Shown piece after piece: positions 32,712-43,604 of a stretch of DNA of 64,000 nt (position 1 is its first letter; each line of letters begins with the position of its first letter). The notes below the pieces were generated by a model. The model had not been told where the DNA came from. It did no database searches and saw only the letters and a list, made by a program, of their open reading frames with translations. The position numbers were made by a program, and so were the translations under genes. Source of the stretch: Cymodocea nodosa (taxonomy: Eukaryota > Streptophyta > Magnoliopsida > Alismatales > Cymodoceaceae). The stretch covers positions 16,995,501 to 17,059,500 of the forward strand of contig CM072339.1 in assembly GCA_036874045.1 (NCBI GenBank), read 5' to 3'.

Positions 32712-33589
32712 GCTGTGATTTTGTGTGTTTAATGTTGTGTGTATTATACGTTTATTTTTAGAAAAATTTTAGTTTTCAAATTTATTTTATAAAAGAAAAA
32801 AAATATATATATATCAATCCAGTTTGTTGGTATCTGTTCTGCGAAATCAACTAGCTTGCTTGTGAGCCACCAAAGGCATAGGAGTCTGGGTTCCACACAA
32901 GACACTGATTTATCAATATCTGTTAAATGTTATTTTGTTTTATATTCTACGTTTATTTATGAATGAAAAGTTTTTTAGAATCAAAAATCGAAATATGCAG
33001 AAGGAGATATAATCGAAACAAGGTATGTAACTAATTACTTATCCTGAATTTTAAATCAAACAAAACTGTATTCATGCTTGCTACAATTACTGTACTTATT
33101 GTCAAATCTTTTACATTGAGGACAATGCAAAATGTAGGTATGGTGGGGAGGTAATTAAAGTAACAACCATGTAAGTTTGTTAATTAAAGGAATTAAAATG
33201 TAACTATTCGATAATTAAGACTGTAAAATTTTTATAAATTGTAACTACTTGAATGTTATATTTAGAAGGCTATATAAGATGCTATAGAATTTACTATTTA
33301 TGCAAATCTAGATAGTATCTTATGTTTTTTCTGAATTTCATGAGTTTAACAGTTTCACGATTTTAAAATGAAATCAGAATGCTTAATGAAAAATCAATAA
33401 ATTATCTGAAGTCCTGAAAGAGTTGAGATGTAAATTCTAGATTAAATGAAACACATATAATTAGAGATACATTTCATTTGACTGATTGAACTTGTAGAAT
33501 GATTTATGTGTAGATCTTATTAAACTATAGAAAAAGTATGAGCTTATTGTTATGGATTCATATTTTCAGTAAATGATAGAAGCAGTACT
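32712..33589 (+). other. GYP-1b spacer, part 1
   Basis: Non-coding continuation of GYP-1b, colinear with 26,073-26,990. It includes the conserved block 32,820-32,930, the TTGAGGACAATGC motif with a short G-run (33,115-33,150) and the start of the gypsy/copia shared module. GYP-2 interrupts it; GTACT at 33585-33589 is the left target duplication. Confidence 0.8.
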
Positions 33590-35125
33590 TGTTGAGCTAT
33601 ATTTTTAGCTCAAGCTTTACTACAAGTGCACAGTTCTTTTGGTGTACATGGCAAATACAGGTCATTCTTCCACAAGGATTGTGTTTATGACTTAATCAAC
33701 TATTACTCAACTTGTTCTTCAAGCTCTTAGGTATACTTTAGTAAATTAATGACATGTGAATGTAGAATAATCAAAATTAACACAAGCTCACAAATCATGC
33801 AGTTTCAAGGCAATGTATTGTGGAAAATGGTGATGTGAATCAATTTCTTTACTTATAAATCTATCAACTCATTCAATTATAACATGCACACAAGTTCCAT
33901 GTGATTTCAGAAGTGATATCAATGCATCAATATTGAGGAAAGAAAAATAAAACAAGAAGGTTCAATAGACTATACTACTCTATTCTAATTTATACTAAAT
34001 GCATGCAACTATGCTATTTGCTAATCTAGCTAAACTATACTATACTACTTGCATTAGAAATTCTTTTTGGAGATTGATTAGGACAAAATATGATCAATAT
34101 AAGATATAACAAACTCAATTAACTACTGAAATTAAAATTAACAACTAGATATAAGTGATAGGTTCTTCATTCAAATGAACATCAACACTTATTTTCTTCT
34201 TCTTTCAATTCACACCTTCTTCTCAAATGTGCCAAGCCACCATTGGTGAGTGTCATTCACTAGTGTGAAAGCCTCACTAGCAGCCCCAACAATACACGTG
34301 AATAGAGGATGCAAATTAGAAGTTGAAAAGAAGAATTAAACATTCATATACATTCATTGAACTCTATCTAGCTAAGAAGACATATAATTGAGATGTTCAC
34401 CACCATTTCTCATCAATTCTTCCTTCTATACAAGAAAATAATAAACTCTAAGAGTTGTCACTACCTTAGGAGCTTCTTATCTTCTTCTCTAGAGTTTTGA
34501 ATTCAATGGAACTTGGCAGCAACTCCACCTCCAAGCTTGGATGTCTTCTCCTTAGCCCTTGGAATGGTGAATAGCATCAATGGATGGTCTCCTTGCAAGC
34601 ATAAGCCTCACCTCCAAGCTTTCTTCTCTTCTTTCTTTCTCTCATTGGAAGCACCAAGGTGTTGGCCGAAATTCCTCTCCCCTTGTATTTATGTTGTTTT
34701 GTCTTCTCTCTCTTTGATGTGGCACCTTGGTTTTATCACCAAGCCAATAAGATGCCATAGATCTAAGAGGGCCAATAAGGTGTTGGCATGTCCTCTTCTT
34801 TAAAGTTTAGTCCACCAACTTTTGATTCTTTACATCTTCTTTGGTCTTTTGCATTAAGCTCCTTCCATATATATATTACCTACAATTAATGGAAGTTGAA
34901 CTCCAAGAGACGTTAGCCAACATAGGACATGCAAAATAAATCAATGTGTTCCATGTAAAATTATATCCAATGGGGGATGCACTTGTTAATTAAATTTCTA
35001 TATTGCACTATATTTCAAGACTTATATTACCCATAATTAATATCATTTATCCACCATAGATATATAATATCATGCAAAATTACTTATAAAATTCATTAAA
35101 AATGGGCAAAATTAAAGCTTGAACA
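33590..35125 (-). repeat. GYP-2 3' LTR (left)
   Basis: 1536 bp, TGTTGAGC to TTGAACA as written on the + strand. The 96-codon + frame inside it (34513-34803) also occurs in the other LTR but has no recognisable motif; I do not call a gene. Confidence 0.95.
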
Positions 35126-36645
35126 CCCCCCCACACTTAAACTTTGCTAGTCCTCTGGCAAAATTTAAAGAAGAAAAGATTAAGGAACCCCTTTTAAACA
35201 AACAAACACAATAAAGAAAATTAAGGCAAATTAAATTCTCACCAAGTAATGCAACAATACTTATAGATAATCTCCACTCACAAGTTGAGTTCCTGTAATG
35301 GTGAGGAATATAGAATAGACATCTAATGCCAACCTAAGGAAAATAAATTTTTAAGATACTATTAAGTGCAAAGTGCTTAGACCCATAATCAATAGCATCT
35401 AGGTTCATCTCACTTAATCCAAGAATACATGAAGGTTTCTTTAGGCTTCTATCCTCTAGTACATTGCCCTTTTATTTTCAATTGAGTTTTTTTTTTTTTT
35501 TTTTGAAACCTCTCTTTTCTCACATCCTACCACTACCCTTAGGATACCTCCCATAAAGGGTTTACACGTGAAGACTAAGAGGTTACTTAGCCTCCGTCCC
35601 CAACAACCTTATGAGAACGGGTATCAAACCTTATTCCCAAATTCATATATCTACCCTTCTCATGGGACAACCTATTGGAAAGATTTCCTAAGCCACTCCT
35701 CAAGATTCATGTCATAAGAAGAGTCCTCTAGATACCACATGATTAAGAGTCTAGTGCAAGAATGTGTATATGTTATAAGTAAGAAACTATGGTTGGCATC
35801 TCAAATGCATATTCCTATCCTCACCTTAAAGATAAGCTCAGTTATAAGTGTAAGACATCATAAGGAAAGAACATTACTAAGGAAAATTCAACATGCCACA
35901 AAAAGAAATTAAGTTTAAATGAAAACAAAGCTAAAACTAATAAAGAATTAATGTTCTTAACCTTAAGAGCATACAATGGAGATTGAGTAGCATGCTGGTA
36001 AGGCTAAGATGCAATAATTCAAAATCAAAATTAAACTAACAAAGCTATTTCCTAAAAAAAATTGACATGCAAGTTCTTATCATGCATACATATAAAACAT
36101 GGTGGCATGCAACATATAGAATGAATTTTCAAACTTACCACCAACATGCTTGTGAAAGAAACTTACATTTCAATTTCATTGATGTAGTATGCACCCTAAA
36201 ACATTTTTTTTTTACTTTCTCCTACCCCCGCACTTAGTTCCTGCATTGTCCTCAATGTAGAAAGGATTGTTTCAACAATAAGAATAAGTAAAAAAAAATG
36301 TTAGCGCATACCTGTTGTGCACTGCTCTTCAACTTTTCATGCACTAAGACATTCACATCAGTTATGTAATTCAAGAGTATATGCAAGAGTTATTTACATG
36401 GTGAAATATCATCAAAGTATACCAGTACCATCATATATCATAAAATTTCAGCATGAATGGTTCACCATATACAAGATGACATGAAACAACAAGGATAGAT
36501 GCATGATAATAAGCATATAAAATTTTGACGTGAACTTGCAATAATCAATTTTATTGTTAACTACTAACACACTAATACATAGAATGAAAAATTACTAAGA
36601 ATTAAGAAAAGAAAAACTACATCTACAACTAAATACATACAAAAG
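35126..36645 (-). other. GYP-2 3' untranslated region with two polypurine tracts
   Basis: Non-coding. The tract next to the LTR is 35126-35138 (minus strand AAGTGTGGGGGGG). A second G-run, preceded by the ACATTGAGGACAATGC motif, lies at about 36,221-36,260 on the minus strand, 1.1 kb further in. A T-run occurs at about 35,487-35,506. I see no gene and no similarity to the GYP-1 shared module. Confidence 0.8.
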
Positions 36646-37852
36646 CTAATTATAATTGGGTTCCAACAACAAAGCACTCTCTCCATGATTGTAGGTTTTT
36701 CCAAGATAATATTCTTTAAGTCTTTGACCATTCACTACAGTTTTAAATCCTGTCTTACAATTTTCTATAGCTATAGCTCCATGATTATATATATGTTTAA
36801 TGATAAATGGTCCTGTCCATCTAGTCTTAAATTTTCCAGGGAACAAATGTAATCTAGAGTTATATAATAAAACTTCTTGTCCCTCATGAAAGTCCTTTCT
36901 CAAAATTTTCTTGTCATGGAATGCTTTTGCTCGTTCTTTTGCAATCTTTGCATTTTCATAAGCCTCTCTTCTTATTTCTTCCAGCTCATTGAGTTGATAT
37001 TTCCTTGCTTTTCCTGCATCATCAACACACATGTTAAATGTTCTAATAGCCCATTTTGCTTTATGTTCTATTTCTATAGGTAAATGACATGTTTTCCCAT
37101 AAACTACTCTAAATGGTGACATTCCCAACACAGTTTTATGGGCAGTCCTATAACCCCAAAGTGCATCATTAAGCTTTTCTGCCCAATCCTTCTTACTTGG
37201 TTTGATTACTTTTTCGAGCATGTGCTTGATTTGTCTATTGGATACCTCAAACTGCCCACTTGTTTGAGGATGATATGGTGTTGCTAACTTGTGAGTAACC
37301 CCATACTTCCTCAAAGCCATTTGAAATACTCTTGCAAAAGTGAGGTCCATTATCACTAATTATAGCTCTTGGAATACCAAATCTAGCAAAAATGTTAGAT
37401 CTAAGAAAATCAACAACAACTTTAGCATCATTTCTCTTAGTTGGGATAGCTTCAATCCATTTAGAAACATAATCAATAGCCAACAAAATATAAGAATAAC
37501 CAAAAGAAATGGGAAATGGTCCCATGAAATCAATGCCCCAAACATCAAAAATTTCAACTTCAATGATAGGATTCAAAGGCATCATATTTCGTTTGGAAAT
37601 TTTTCCCATTCTTTGGCATCTATCACAATGTCTACAATGATCTTTAGAGTCTTTAATTAGAGAAGGCCAATAAAATCCACATTCAAGAATTTTCAAAGAA
37701 GTTTTTCTATGGCTAAGATGACCTCCACAAGCATGATTATGACAAAAATTTAAGACATTAGCAATTTCATCTTCAGGAAGACATCTTCTTAAAATTTGAT
37801 CAGAACCCATTTTATACAAATAAGGTTCCATCCAAACATAATGTTTAGCCAT
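36646..37852 (-). pseudogene. pol: GYP-2 integrase
   Basis: N-terminal part (37852-37247): zinc-binding module (CHNHACGGHLSHRKTS, then CRHCDRCQRMG), Asp in DVWGIDFMGPFP, YVSKWIEAIPT and Asp in IISDNGPHFC. A 2-base deletion at about 37,335-37,345 shifts the frame. The C-terminal part continues to 36646 with the Glu region SGQFEVSNRQIK (Phe where Val is usual), LGMSPFRVVYGK, a Glu/Arg-rich helix, the GPY/F-type module RWTGPFIIKHIYNHG and a 236-codon open end. Catalytic D, D and E are all present. Only the deletion prevents a full-length enzyme. Confidence 0.92.
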
Positions 37853-38233
37853 GTACCTAAATCTTTTCTTATCTGGTTTAGATAAATCAGTTGGTATTAA
37901 CCCTGTAGCAAGATAATTAGCAATGTCTGCAAATCAAGGTAACTTACCAACTAGAAATAAACTCTCATCAGGAAACTTTTCATTAATCACATTATTGCAT
38001 GCTATAATATTTTCTAATCTAGAGAGGTGATCAGCAACTAAATTTTCTTTTCCAACCTTATCTTTAATTTCTATGTTGAATTCTTGCAACAATAAAACCC
38101 AACGAATTAATCTTGGTTTTGCATCTTTTTTACTCATCAAATGTTTAATAGCTGCATGATCAGTATGCACAATAACTTGATTGCAAACTAAATATGGTCT
38201 AAATTTATCTAGAGCAAAAAAAACGGCAAGAAA
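37853..38233 (-). pseudogene. pol: GYP-2 RNase H C-terminal part and linker
   Basis: Continues the frame of the 855-codon ORF after a TAA at the position of a Glu in TTEKE. It reads [36 protein letters not shown] and VADHLSRLE, the normal end of gypsy RNase H. A second stop (TGA, a Trp position, about 37,934) lies in the linker before integrase. Confidence 0.88.
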
Positions 38234-40801
38234 TTATTTTTCTATGGTAGTATAATTTACTTGAGCTTCATTCAAAGTTTTACTAGCATAGCATATGACA
38301 TGATGTTTCTTATCAATTATTTGCCCAAGTACTGCACCTACTGCATAATTGGAGGCATCACACATAATTTCAAAAGGATAATCCCATATTGGGGCATGAA
38401 TTATAGGAGGAGATATTAATGCATGCTTAAGTTGATTAAAGGCAGCAAGACAATGTTCATTAAAAACAAACTTAGAATCTTTTGCAAGTAAATTAGTTAT
38501 AGGTCTTGCTATCTTGCTAAAATCATGAATAAATCTACGATAAAAACCAACATGTCCTAAAAAGCTTCTAACCTCCTTAACAAATTTAGGTGGCTGCAAA
38601 TGAGATATAACGTCAATTTTTGCCTTATCCACCTCAATCCCTCTATTAGATATCACATGCCCAAGAACTATGCCTTCATTCACCATGAAATGGCACTTCT
38701 CCCAATTTAAAATAAAATTCTTTTCAACACATCTTTGCAAAACCATATCTAAATGATGTAAACAAATATCAAAATTTTTGCCAAAAACAGAAAAGTCATC
38801 CATGAAAATTTCTAAAAATTTTTCATTCATATCATAAAAAATTCCTACTATGCATCTTTGAAATGTTGTAGGCGCATTACATAAACCGAAAGGCATACGC
38901 CTAAAAGCATAGGTTCCGCTTAGACAAGTAAAAGTAGTCTTTTCTTGATCCTCAGAGATTATGGGTATTTGATTGTACCCAGAGTATCCATCAAGAAAAC
39001 AATAAAATTCATGTCTAGCTAACCTTTCTAGCATCTGATCAACAAATGGCAATGGGAAATGATCTTTACGAGTTGCAGAATTCAATTTACGATAATCAAT
39101 ACATACCCTCCAACTAGTTTTTATTCTAGTAGGCACTAACTCATGATCTTGATTTTCAACTACTGTAAAGCCCGATTTCTTAGGTACTACATGCATAGGG
39201 CTTACCCACCTACTATCACTAATAGGGTATATAATGCCATTGTCAAGCCATTTAACTATCTCCTTCTTTACCACCTCACTCATTTGGGGATTTAATCTAC
39301 GTTGAGGTTCTCTAAAGGCATAGTTCTCATCTTCTAGGATAATTCTATGTTGAACTATAGTGGGACTAACTCCTACAATATCACTCAATTGCCAACCAAG
39401 AGCTCTCTTGTTTTTACTTAATATCTTCATTAATTTTTCTTCTTGGTTTGAGATTAAGTTTGCTCCAATTATAACAGGATATTCATTTTGCTTATCTATA
39501 AATGCATATTTCAGATTTTGTGGGAGTGCTTTTAATTTATTCCTTTCCTTAACTTCTAAAATCAAGTCATTATTCATTTCATGCTCACCACTATTCTCTT
39601 GTAACGATGCCTTGTGTTCTAGATTATCTTCAACATCTAGAAAGCAAATTTCAGCATTAAGTTCTTCCTCATTACTACTATTTTCGACTTCTTCAAATAA
39701 TTCAGAAATGCTTACACTAATGTTGTCATCTACTTGATGGTTTATAGTCCTATCTCTTTTAAAAATGTTCAGTGATATCACCTTATTGTTAAAGGAGATT
39801 GACATTTTACCATTTCTGCAATTAATGTGGGCATTAATAGTTGCTAAGAATGGTCTCCCTAGGATCAATGTAGATTCATTTGGTTCACAAGTTGGTGCAT
39901 TGGTTTCTAAAATGATAAAGTCGGCTGGGTATATAAAATCTTCAATTTGAATTAAGACATCTTCTACAATACCCATGGGACTCCTATATGATCTATCAGC
40001 TAGTTTAATTAGTGTTCTAGTTTTCTTAATTCCTTTGATTCCCAATTGTTCATATAAGTGTTTTGGCATCACGTTAACTCCTGCACCAAGATCTAATAAT
40101 GCTTTTTCAATTAAAGCATTCCCTATTAAGCAAGTTATTAGAGGAACACCAGGATCATTGAATTTTTTAGCTAAACTATCAAGCAACATTGAACTACTTA
40201 ACTCGGTTAAATAAACTTGCTTATTTAATTTTTTTTTTGGCTTCCTATGCTTGGTATAAAGGTTTTTAAGCACCCTCCCATATGCTGAAATTTTTCTAAT
40301 TAATTCTAACATAGGCATATTAACATTGATTTTCTCAAATATGGTTCTTATAGCTTCATTTTCCTCATTTTCTTTGTTGTTGTCAAGCCGACTAGGAAAT
40401 GGTGGTTTGTTGTTCATATTTTCAGATGTTTCTTCTTTCTTTTTATCTATTTCTAAGTCTATAACAGGGTTTTCTTCAATTAATTCTTCATTAGTTTCAT
40501 CCATTAGACATTTTTCAAGTTCTACTCCTTCATGTTCTAGTTCTACATCCTTATGTTCATCTCTTGTCAACATATTTTCTTCCTTTTCATCTACGTTTTC
40601 TTCACTTTGTTTTTCTTCACTTTCATGTTCTAATATGTTTCTTTCTATGGTTTTTCCAGATCTTAAGATTAAATTCACGTTTTTATCTACATTAGAGTCT
40701 TCTTCATCGTCTATGACAATTACACCTTCTTTTTGTTGTAGGAGCTTAGTGGCAACATAATAGCTATCTCCTAACTCTATGATTCTCTCTATATTCCTCA
40801 T
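38234..40801 (-). CDS. pol: GYP-2 Pol: protease, reverse transcriptase, RNase H N-terminus
   Basis: 855 codons open on the minus strand, the longest frame in the window. Residues 43-50 carry LILRSGK, a conserved part of the Athila Gag-Pol linker; 50-150 are acidic; 155-200 are the INVNMPMLELI segment and basic stretch before protease. Protease has LLDLGAGVNVMP at ~235-246 and LILGRPFLATINA at ~312. RT blocks: WVSPMHVVPKKSGF, WRVCIDYRKLN, FPLPFVDQMLERLA, RMPFGLCNAPTTFQR and the catalytic FMDDFSVFG at about 670. RNase H starts [16 protein letters not shown] with its Asp intact. The ATG at 40801 is probably internal: the frame is open upstream and joins the zinc-knuckle ORF by a one-base shift near 40,845. 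Protein function would need the stop-free downstream part. Confidence 0.92.
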   Translation of the reverse strand: MRNIERIIELGDSYYVATKLLQQKEGVIVIDDEEDSNVDKNVNLILRSGKTIERNILEHESEEKQSEENVDEKEENMLTRDEHKDVELEHEGVELEKCLMDETNEELIEENPVIDLEIDKKKEETSENMNNKPPFPSRLDNNKENEENEAIRTIFEKINVNMPMLELIRKISAYGRVLKNLYTKHRKPKKKLNKQVYLTELSSSMLLDSLAKKFNDPGVPLITCLIGNALIEKALLDLGAGVNVMPKHLYEQLGIKGIKKTRTLIKLADRSYRSPMGIVEDVLIQIEDFIYPADFIILETNAPTCEPNESTLILGRPFLATINAHINCRNGKMSISFNNKVISLNIFKRDRTINHQVDDNISVSISELFEEVENSSNEEELNAEICFLDVEDNLEHKASLQENSGEHEMNNDLILEVKERNKLKALPQNLKYAFIDKQNEYPVIIGANLISNQEEKLMKILSKNKRALGWQLSDIVGVSPTIVQHRIILEDENYAFREPQRRLNPQMSEVVKKEIVKWLDNGIIYPISDSRWVSPMHVVPKKSGFTVVENQDHELVPTRIKTSWRVCIDYRKLNSATRKDHFPLPFVDQMLERLARHEFYCFLDGYSGYNQIPIISEDQEKTTFTCLSGTYAFRRMPFGLCNAPTTFQRCIVGIFYDMNEKFLEIFMDDFSVFGKNFDICLHHLDMVLQRCVEKNFILNWEKCHFMVNEGIVLGHVISNRGIEVDKAKIDVISHLQPPKFVKEVRSFLGHVGFYRRFIHDFSKIARPITNLLAKDSKFVFNEHCLAAFNQLKHALISPPIIHAPIWDYPFEIMCDASNYAVGAVLGQIIDKKHHVICYASKTLNEAQVNYTTIEK

Positions 40802-40809
40802 GGACTCTT

Positions 40810-41112
40810 CTATAGAACTACTACTAACATGAGAGCAATCACAAAATCATTTCTTTCATCAATATGAGATTTATGCATATCAAAATCGTAAGAAAATTCA
40901 CTAGCATCATGCAAGACATCATATTCATCACTAACATGAGTTGTTTCTTCTACTGGTTGAATTTTTATATTAAATAACTTGCTGGTACATATGATTTCAT
41001 CATGACCTTTTACATGGCAATAAGAACAAGCACTTTCAGATAAAAAATCATTTATAAACTTAAAAGGATCATCATGATGAAAATTTGACATACTTGCAAG
41101 AAATTTAAGCAA
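40810..41112 (-). pseudogene. GYP-2 zinc-knuckle leader
   Basis: 100 codons from ATG 41112, 105 bp after the primer site. Residues ~30-48 contain CSYCHVKGHDEIIC, a perfect CX2CX4HX4C nucleocapsid knuckle that would bind RNA. The frame then runs into hydrophobic nonsense because of a one-base shift relative to Pol near 40,845. No capsid domain precedes the knuckle, and there is no room for one between it and the primer site. The same compact start is seen in GYP-1 and GYP-3. Confidence 0.8.
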
Positions 41113-41216
41113 TAAAATTCACAACTAAGCACAAGAAAGATATGTTTATGAAAATTTATCAAACAACCAACTAAGAACTTCAAATATGGTAAAAATAAAC
41201 TACGCCAAATTGCCAA

Positions 41217-41234
41217 TCCCCGGCAACGGCGCCA
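41217..41234 (-). other. GYP-2 primer binding site (Asp tRNA)
   Basis: On the minus strand TGGCGCCGTTGCCGGGGA, the exact 18-base complement of the plant Asp-tRNA 3' end, six bases inside the 5' LTR. Confidence 0.95.
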
Positions 41235-41240
41235 AAAACT

Positions 41241-42776
41241 TGTTGAGCTATATTTTTAGCTCAAGCTTTACTGTAAGTGCACAGTTCTTTTGGTGTACAT
41301 GGCAAATACAGGTCATTCTTCCACAAGGATTGTGTTTATGACTTAATCAACTATTACTCAACTTGTTCTTCAAGCTCTTAGGTATACTTCAGTAAATTAA
41401 TGACATGTGAATGTAGAATAATCAAAATTAACACAAGCTCACAAATCATGCAGTTTCAAGGCAATGTATTGTGGAAAATGGTAATGTGAATCAATTTCTT
41501 TACTTATAAATCTATCAACTCATTCAATTATAATATGAACACAAGTTCCATGTGATTTCAGAAGTAATATCAATGCATCAATATTGAGGAAAGAAAAATA
41601 AAACAAGAAGGTTCAATAGACTATACTACTCTATTCTAATTTATACTAAATGCATGCAACTATGCTATTTGCTAATCTAGCTAAACTATACTATATTACT
41701 TGCATTAGAAATTCTTTTTGGAGATTGACTAGGACAAAATGTGATCAATATAAGATATAACAAACTCAATTAACTACTGAAGTTAAAATTAACAACTAGA
41801 TATAAGTGATAGGTTCTTCATTCAAATGAACATTAACACTTATTTTCTTCTTCTTTCAATTCACACCTTCTTCTCAAATGTGCCAAGCCACCATTGGTGA
41901 GTGTCATTCACTCGTGTGAAAGCCTCACCAACAGCCCCAACAATACACGTGAATAGAGGATGCAAATTAGAAGTTGAAAAGAAGAATTAAACATTCATAT
42001 ACATTCATTGAACTCTATCTAGCTAAGAAGACATATAATTGAGATGTTCACCACCATTTCTCATCAATTCTTCCTTCTATACAAGAAAATAATAAACTCT
42101 AAGAGTTGTCACTACCTTAGGAGCTTCTTATCTTCTTCTCTAGAGCTTTGAATTCAATGGAACTTGGCAGCAACTCCACCTCCAAGCTTGGACGTCTTCT
42201 CCTTAGCCCTTGGAATGGTGAATAGCATTAATGGATGGTCTCCTTGCAAGCATAAGCCTCACCTCCAAGCTTTCTTCTCTTCTTTCTTTCTCTCGTTGGA
42301 AGCACCAAGGTGTTGGCCGAAATTCCTCTCCCCTTGTATTTATGTTGTTTTGTCTTCTCTCTCTTTGATGTGGCACCTTGGTTTTATCACCAAGCCAATA
42401 AGATGCCATAGATCTAGGAGGGCCAATAAGGTGTTGGCATGTCCTCTTCTTTAAAGTTTAGTCCACCAACTTTTGATTCTTTACATCTTCTTTGGTCTTT
42501 TGCATTAAGCTCCTTCCATATATATATTACCTACAATTAATGGAAGTTGAACTCCAAGAGACGTTAGCCAACATAGGACATGCAAAATAAATCAATGTGT
42601 TCCATGTAAAATTATATCCAATGGGGGATGCACTTGTTAATTAAATTTCTATATTGCACTATATTTCAAGACTTATATTACCCATAATTAATATCATTTA
42701 TCCACCATAGATATATAATATCATGCAAAATTACTTATAAAATTCATTAAAAATGGGCAAAATTAAAGCTTGAATA
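41241..42776 (-). repeat. GYP-2 5' LTR (right)
   Basis: 1536 bp, same length as the left LTR. Its + strand end is GAATA where the left copy has GAACA, so the terminal dinucleotide on that side is TA, not CA. It is followed by target duplication GTACT. Confidence 0.95.
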
Positions 42777-42781
42777 GTACT

Positions 42782-43604
42782 ATATGAGATTGGTGATTAC
42801 TACATCTGTATTAATGAAATACATACATATACAGTATGTGATTAATGTTTTGTTTTATGTTTGATTTTGATTGAAAAAAAAAAAAGAAGAAGAAAGAGGA
42901 AAATTTGAGAGTTTATTGACTTGTTTGATCACGAGCCTTTTGTACTTGAGCAGATAGGTATGTAAGGATTGTTGACCTGAAAAAGGACTCTTGAAATCTA
43001 GCAACCTAAGATCCTGATCAGATCTAGGATTGTTGACTGAAAGTTCATTACATGGGTACATTAGAAAGCTCTTGTATGATTCAAGCTTGTCAAATTAACT
43101 TTTAAAGTAAAAAAAAAAAAAAACATATACTATTCTGAAAAGATACAAGTGTTTTGTGAAATACAGATATCTTATGAATCGAGTATACTTTCTGTTATCT
43201 AGAATTGCTGTAATATGAATCTAGAATTGACTTTTCAAGTTGTTTAATGGAGATACAATTCTTTATTCTACTTATCTTAATCATATTGAATTGGATTGTA
43301 CTTTGATTCGTATGTTGTTGAAATTTCTTCTAGAAATCTTTGGAAAATTCAAGATGACAGATGATGAAAAGAAGAACAAACAATAATACAATTAACACCT
43401 ATGTGATGATGATATACTTTGTATGTAATTTACATATATTCTAAGTATATTTGCAGGTTGATTACTGAAACATACAGAATATATATTCTTATGCTGAACA
43501 GAAGAAAAAAAAAAGAAGAAGAATTAATTCTAGCACTTTTAGAAAAACCAATTAATTAGATCTTAGTTTGCTAAGGGACTAGCAAAATTTAGGTATGGGG
43601 GAAG
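42782..43604 (+). other. GYP-1b spacer, part 2, and polypurine tract
   Basis: Non-coding rest of the shared gypsy/copia module, colinear with 27,000-27,823, with the conserved hairpin at 43002-43032 and an A-run at about 43,110-43,124. The tract GTATGGGGGAAG (43593-43604) abuts the LTR. Confidence 0.85.

Larger units (their letters stand above)
33590..42776 (-). mobile_element. GYP-2: young Ty3/gypsy (Tat/Athila-type) element, minus strand
   Basis: 9187 bp. Both LTRs are exactly 1536 bp (33590-35125 and 41241-42776) and by eye differ at about 21 sites (~1.4 %), mostly transitions, so the insertion is recent. Target duplications are GTACT (33585-33589, 42777-42781). The primer site is a perfect 18-base Asp-tRNA match. 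Pol is almost complete: one frameshift after the zinc knuckle, two stops in and just after RNase H, and a 2-base deletion in integrase. No capsid domain is present, so it would need Gag from another element. It inserted into GYP-1b. Confidence 0.95.

Noticed and set aside
34513..34803. 96-codon frame repeated at 42164-42454
   Set aside because: It lies inside the two GYP-2 LTRs, so its duplication follows from the LTRs; no recognisable domain.
39360..40760. Ser/Phe-rich + strand frames
   Set aside because: Shadows of the acidic, Glu/Lys-rich minus-strand Pol linker and protease region of GYP-2.
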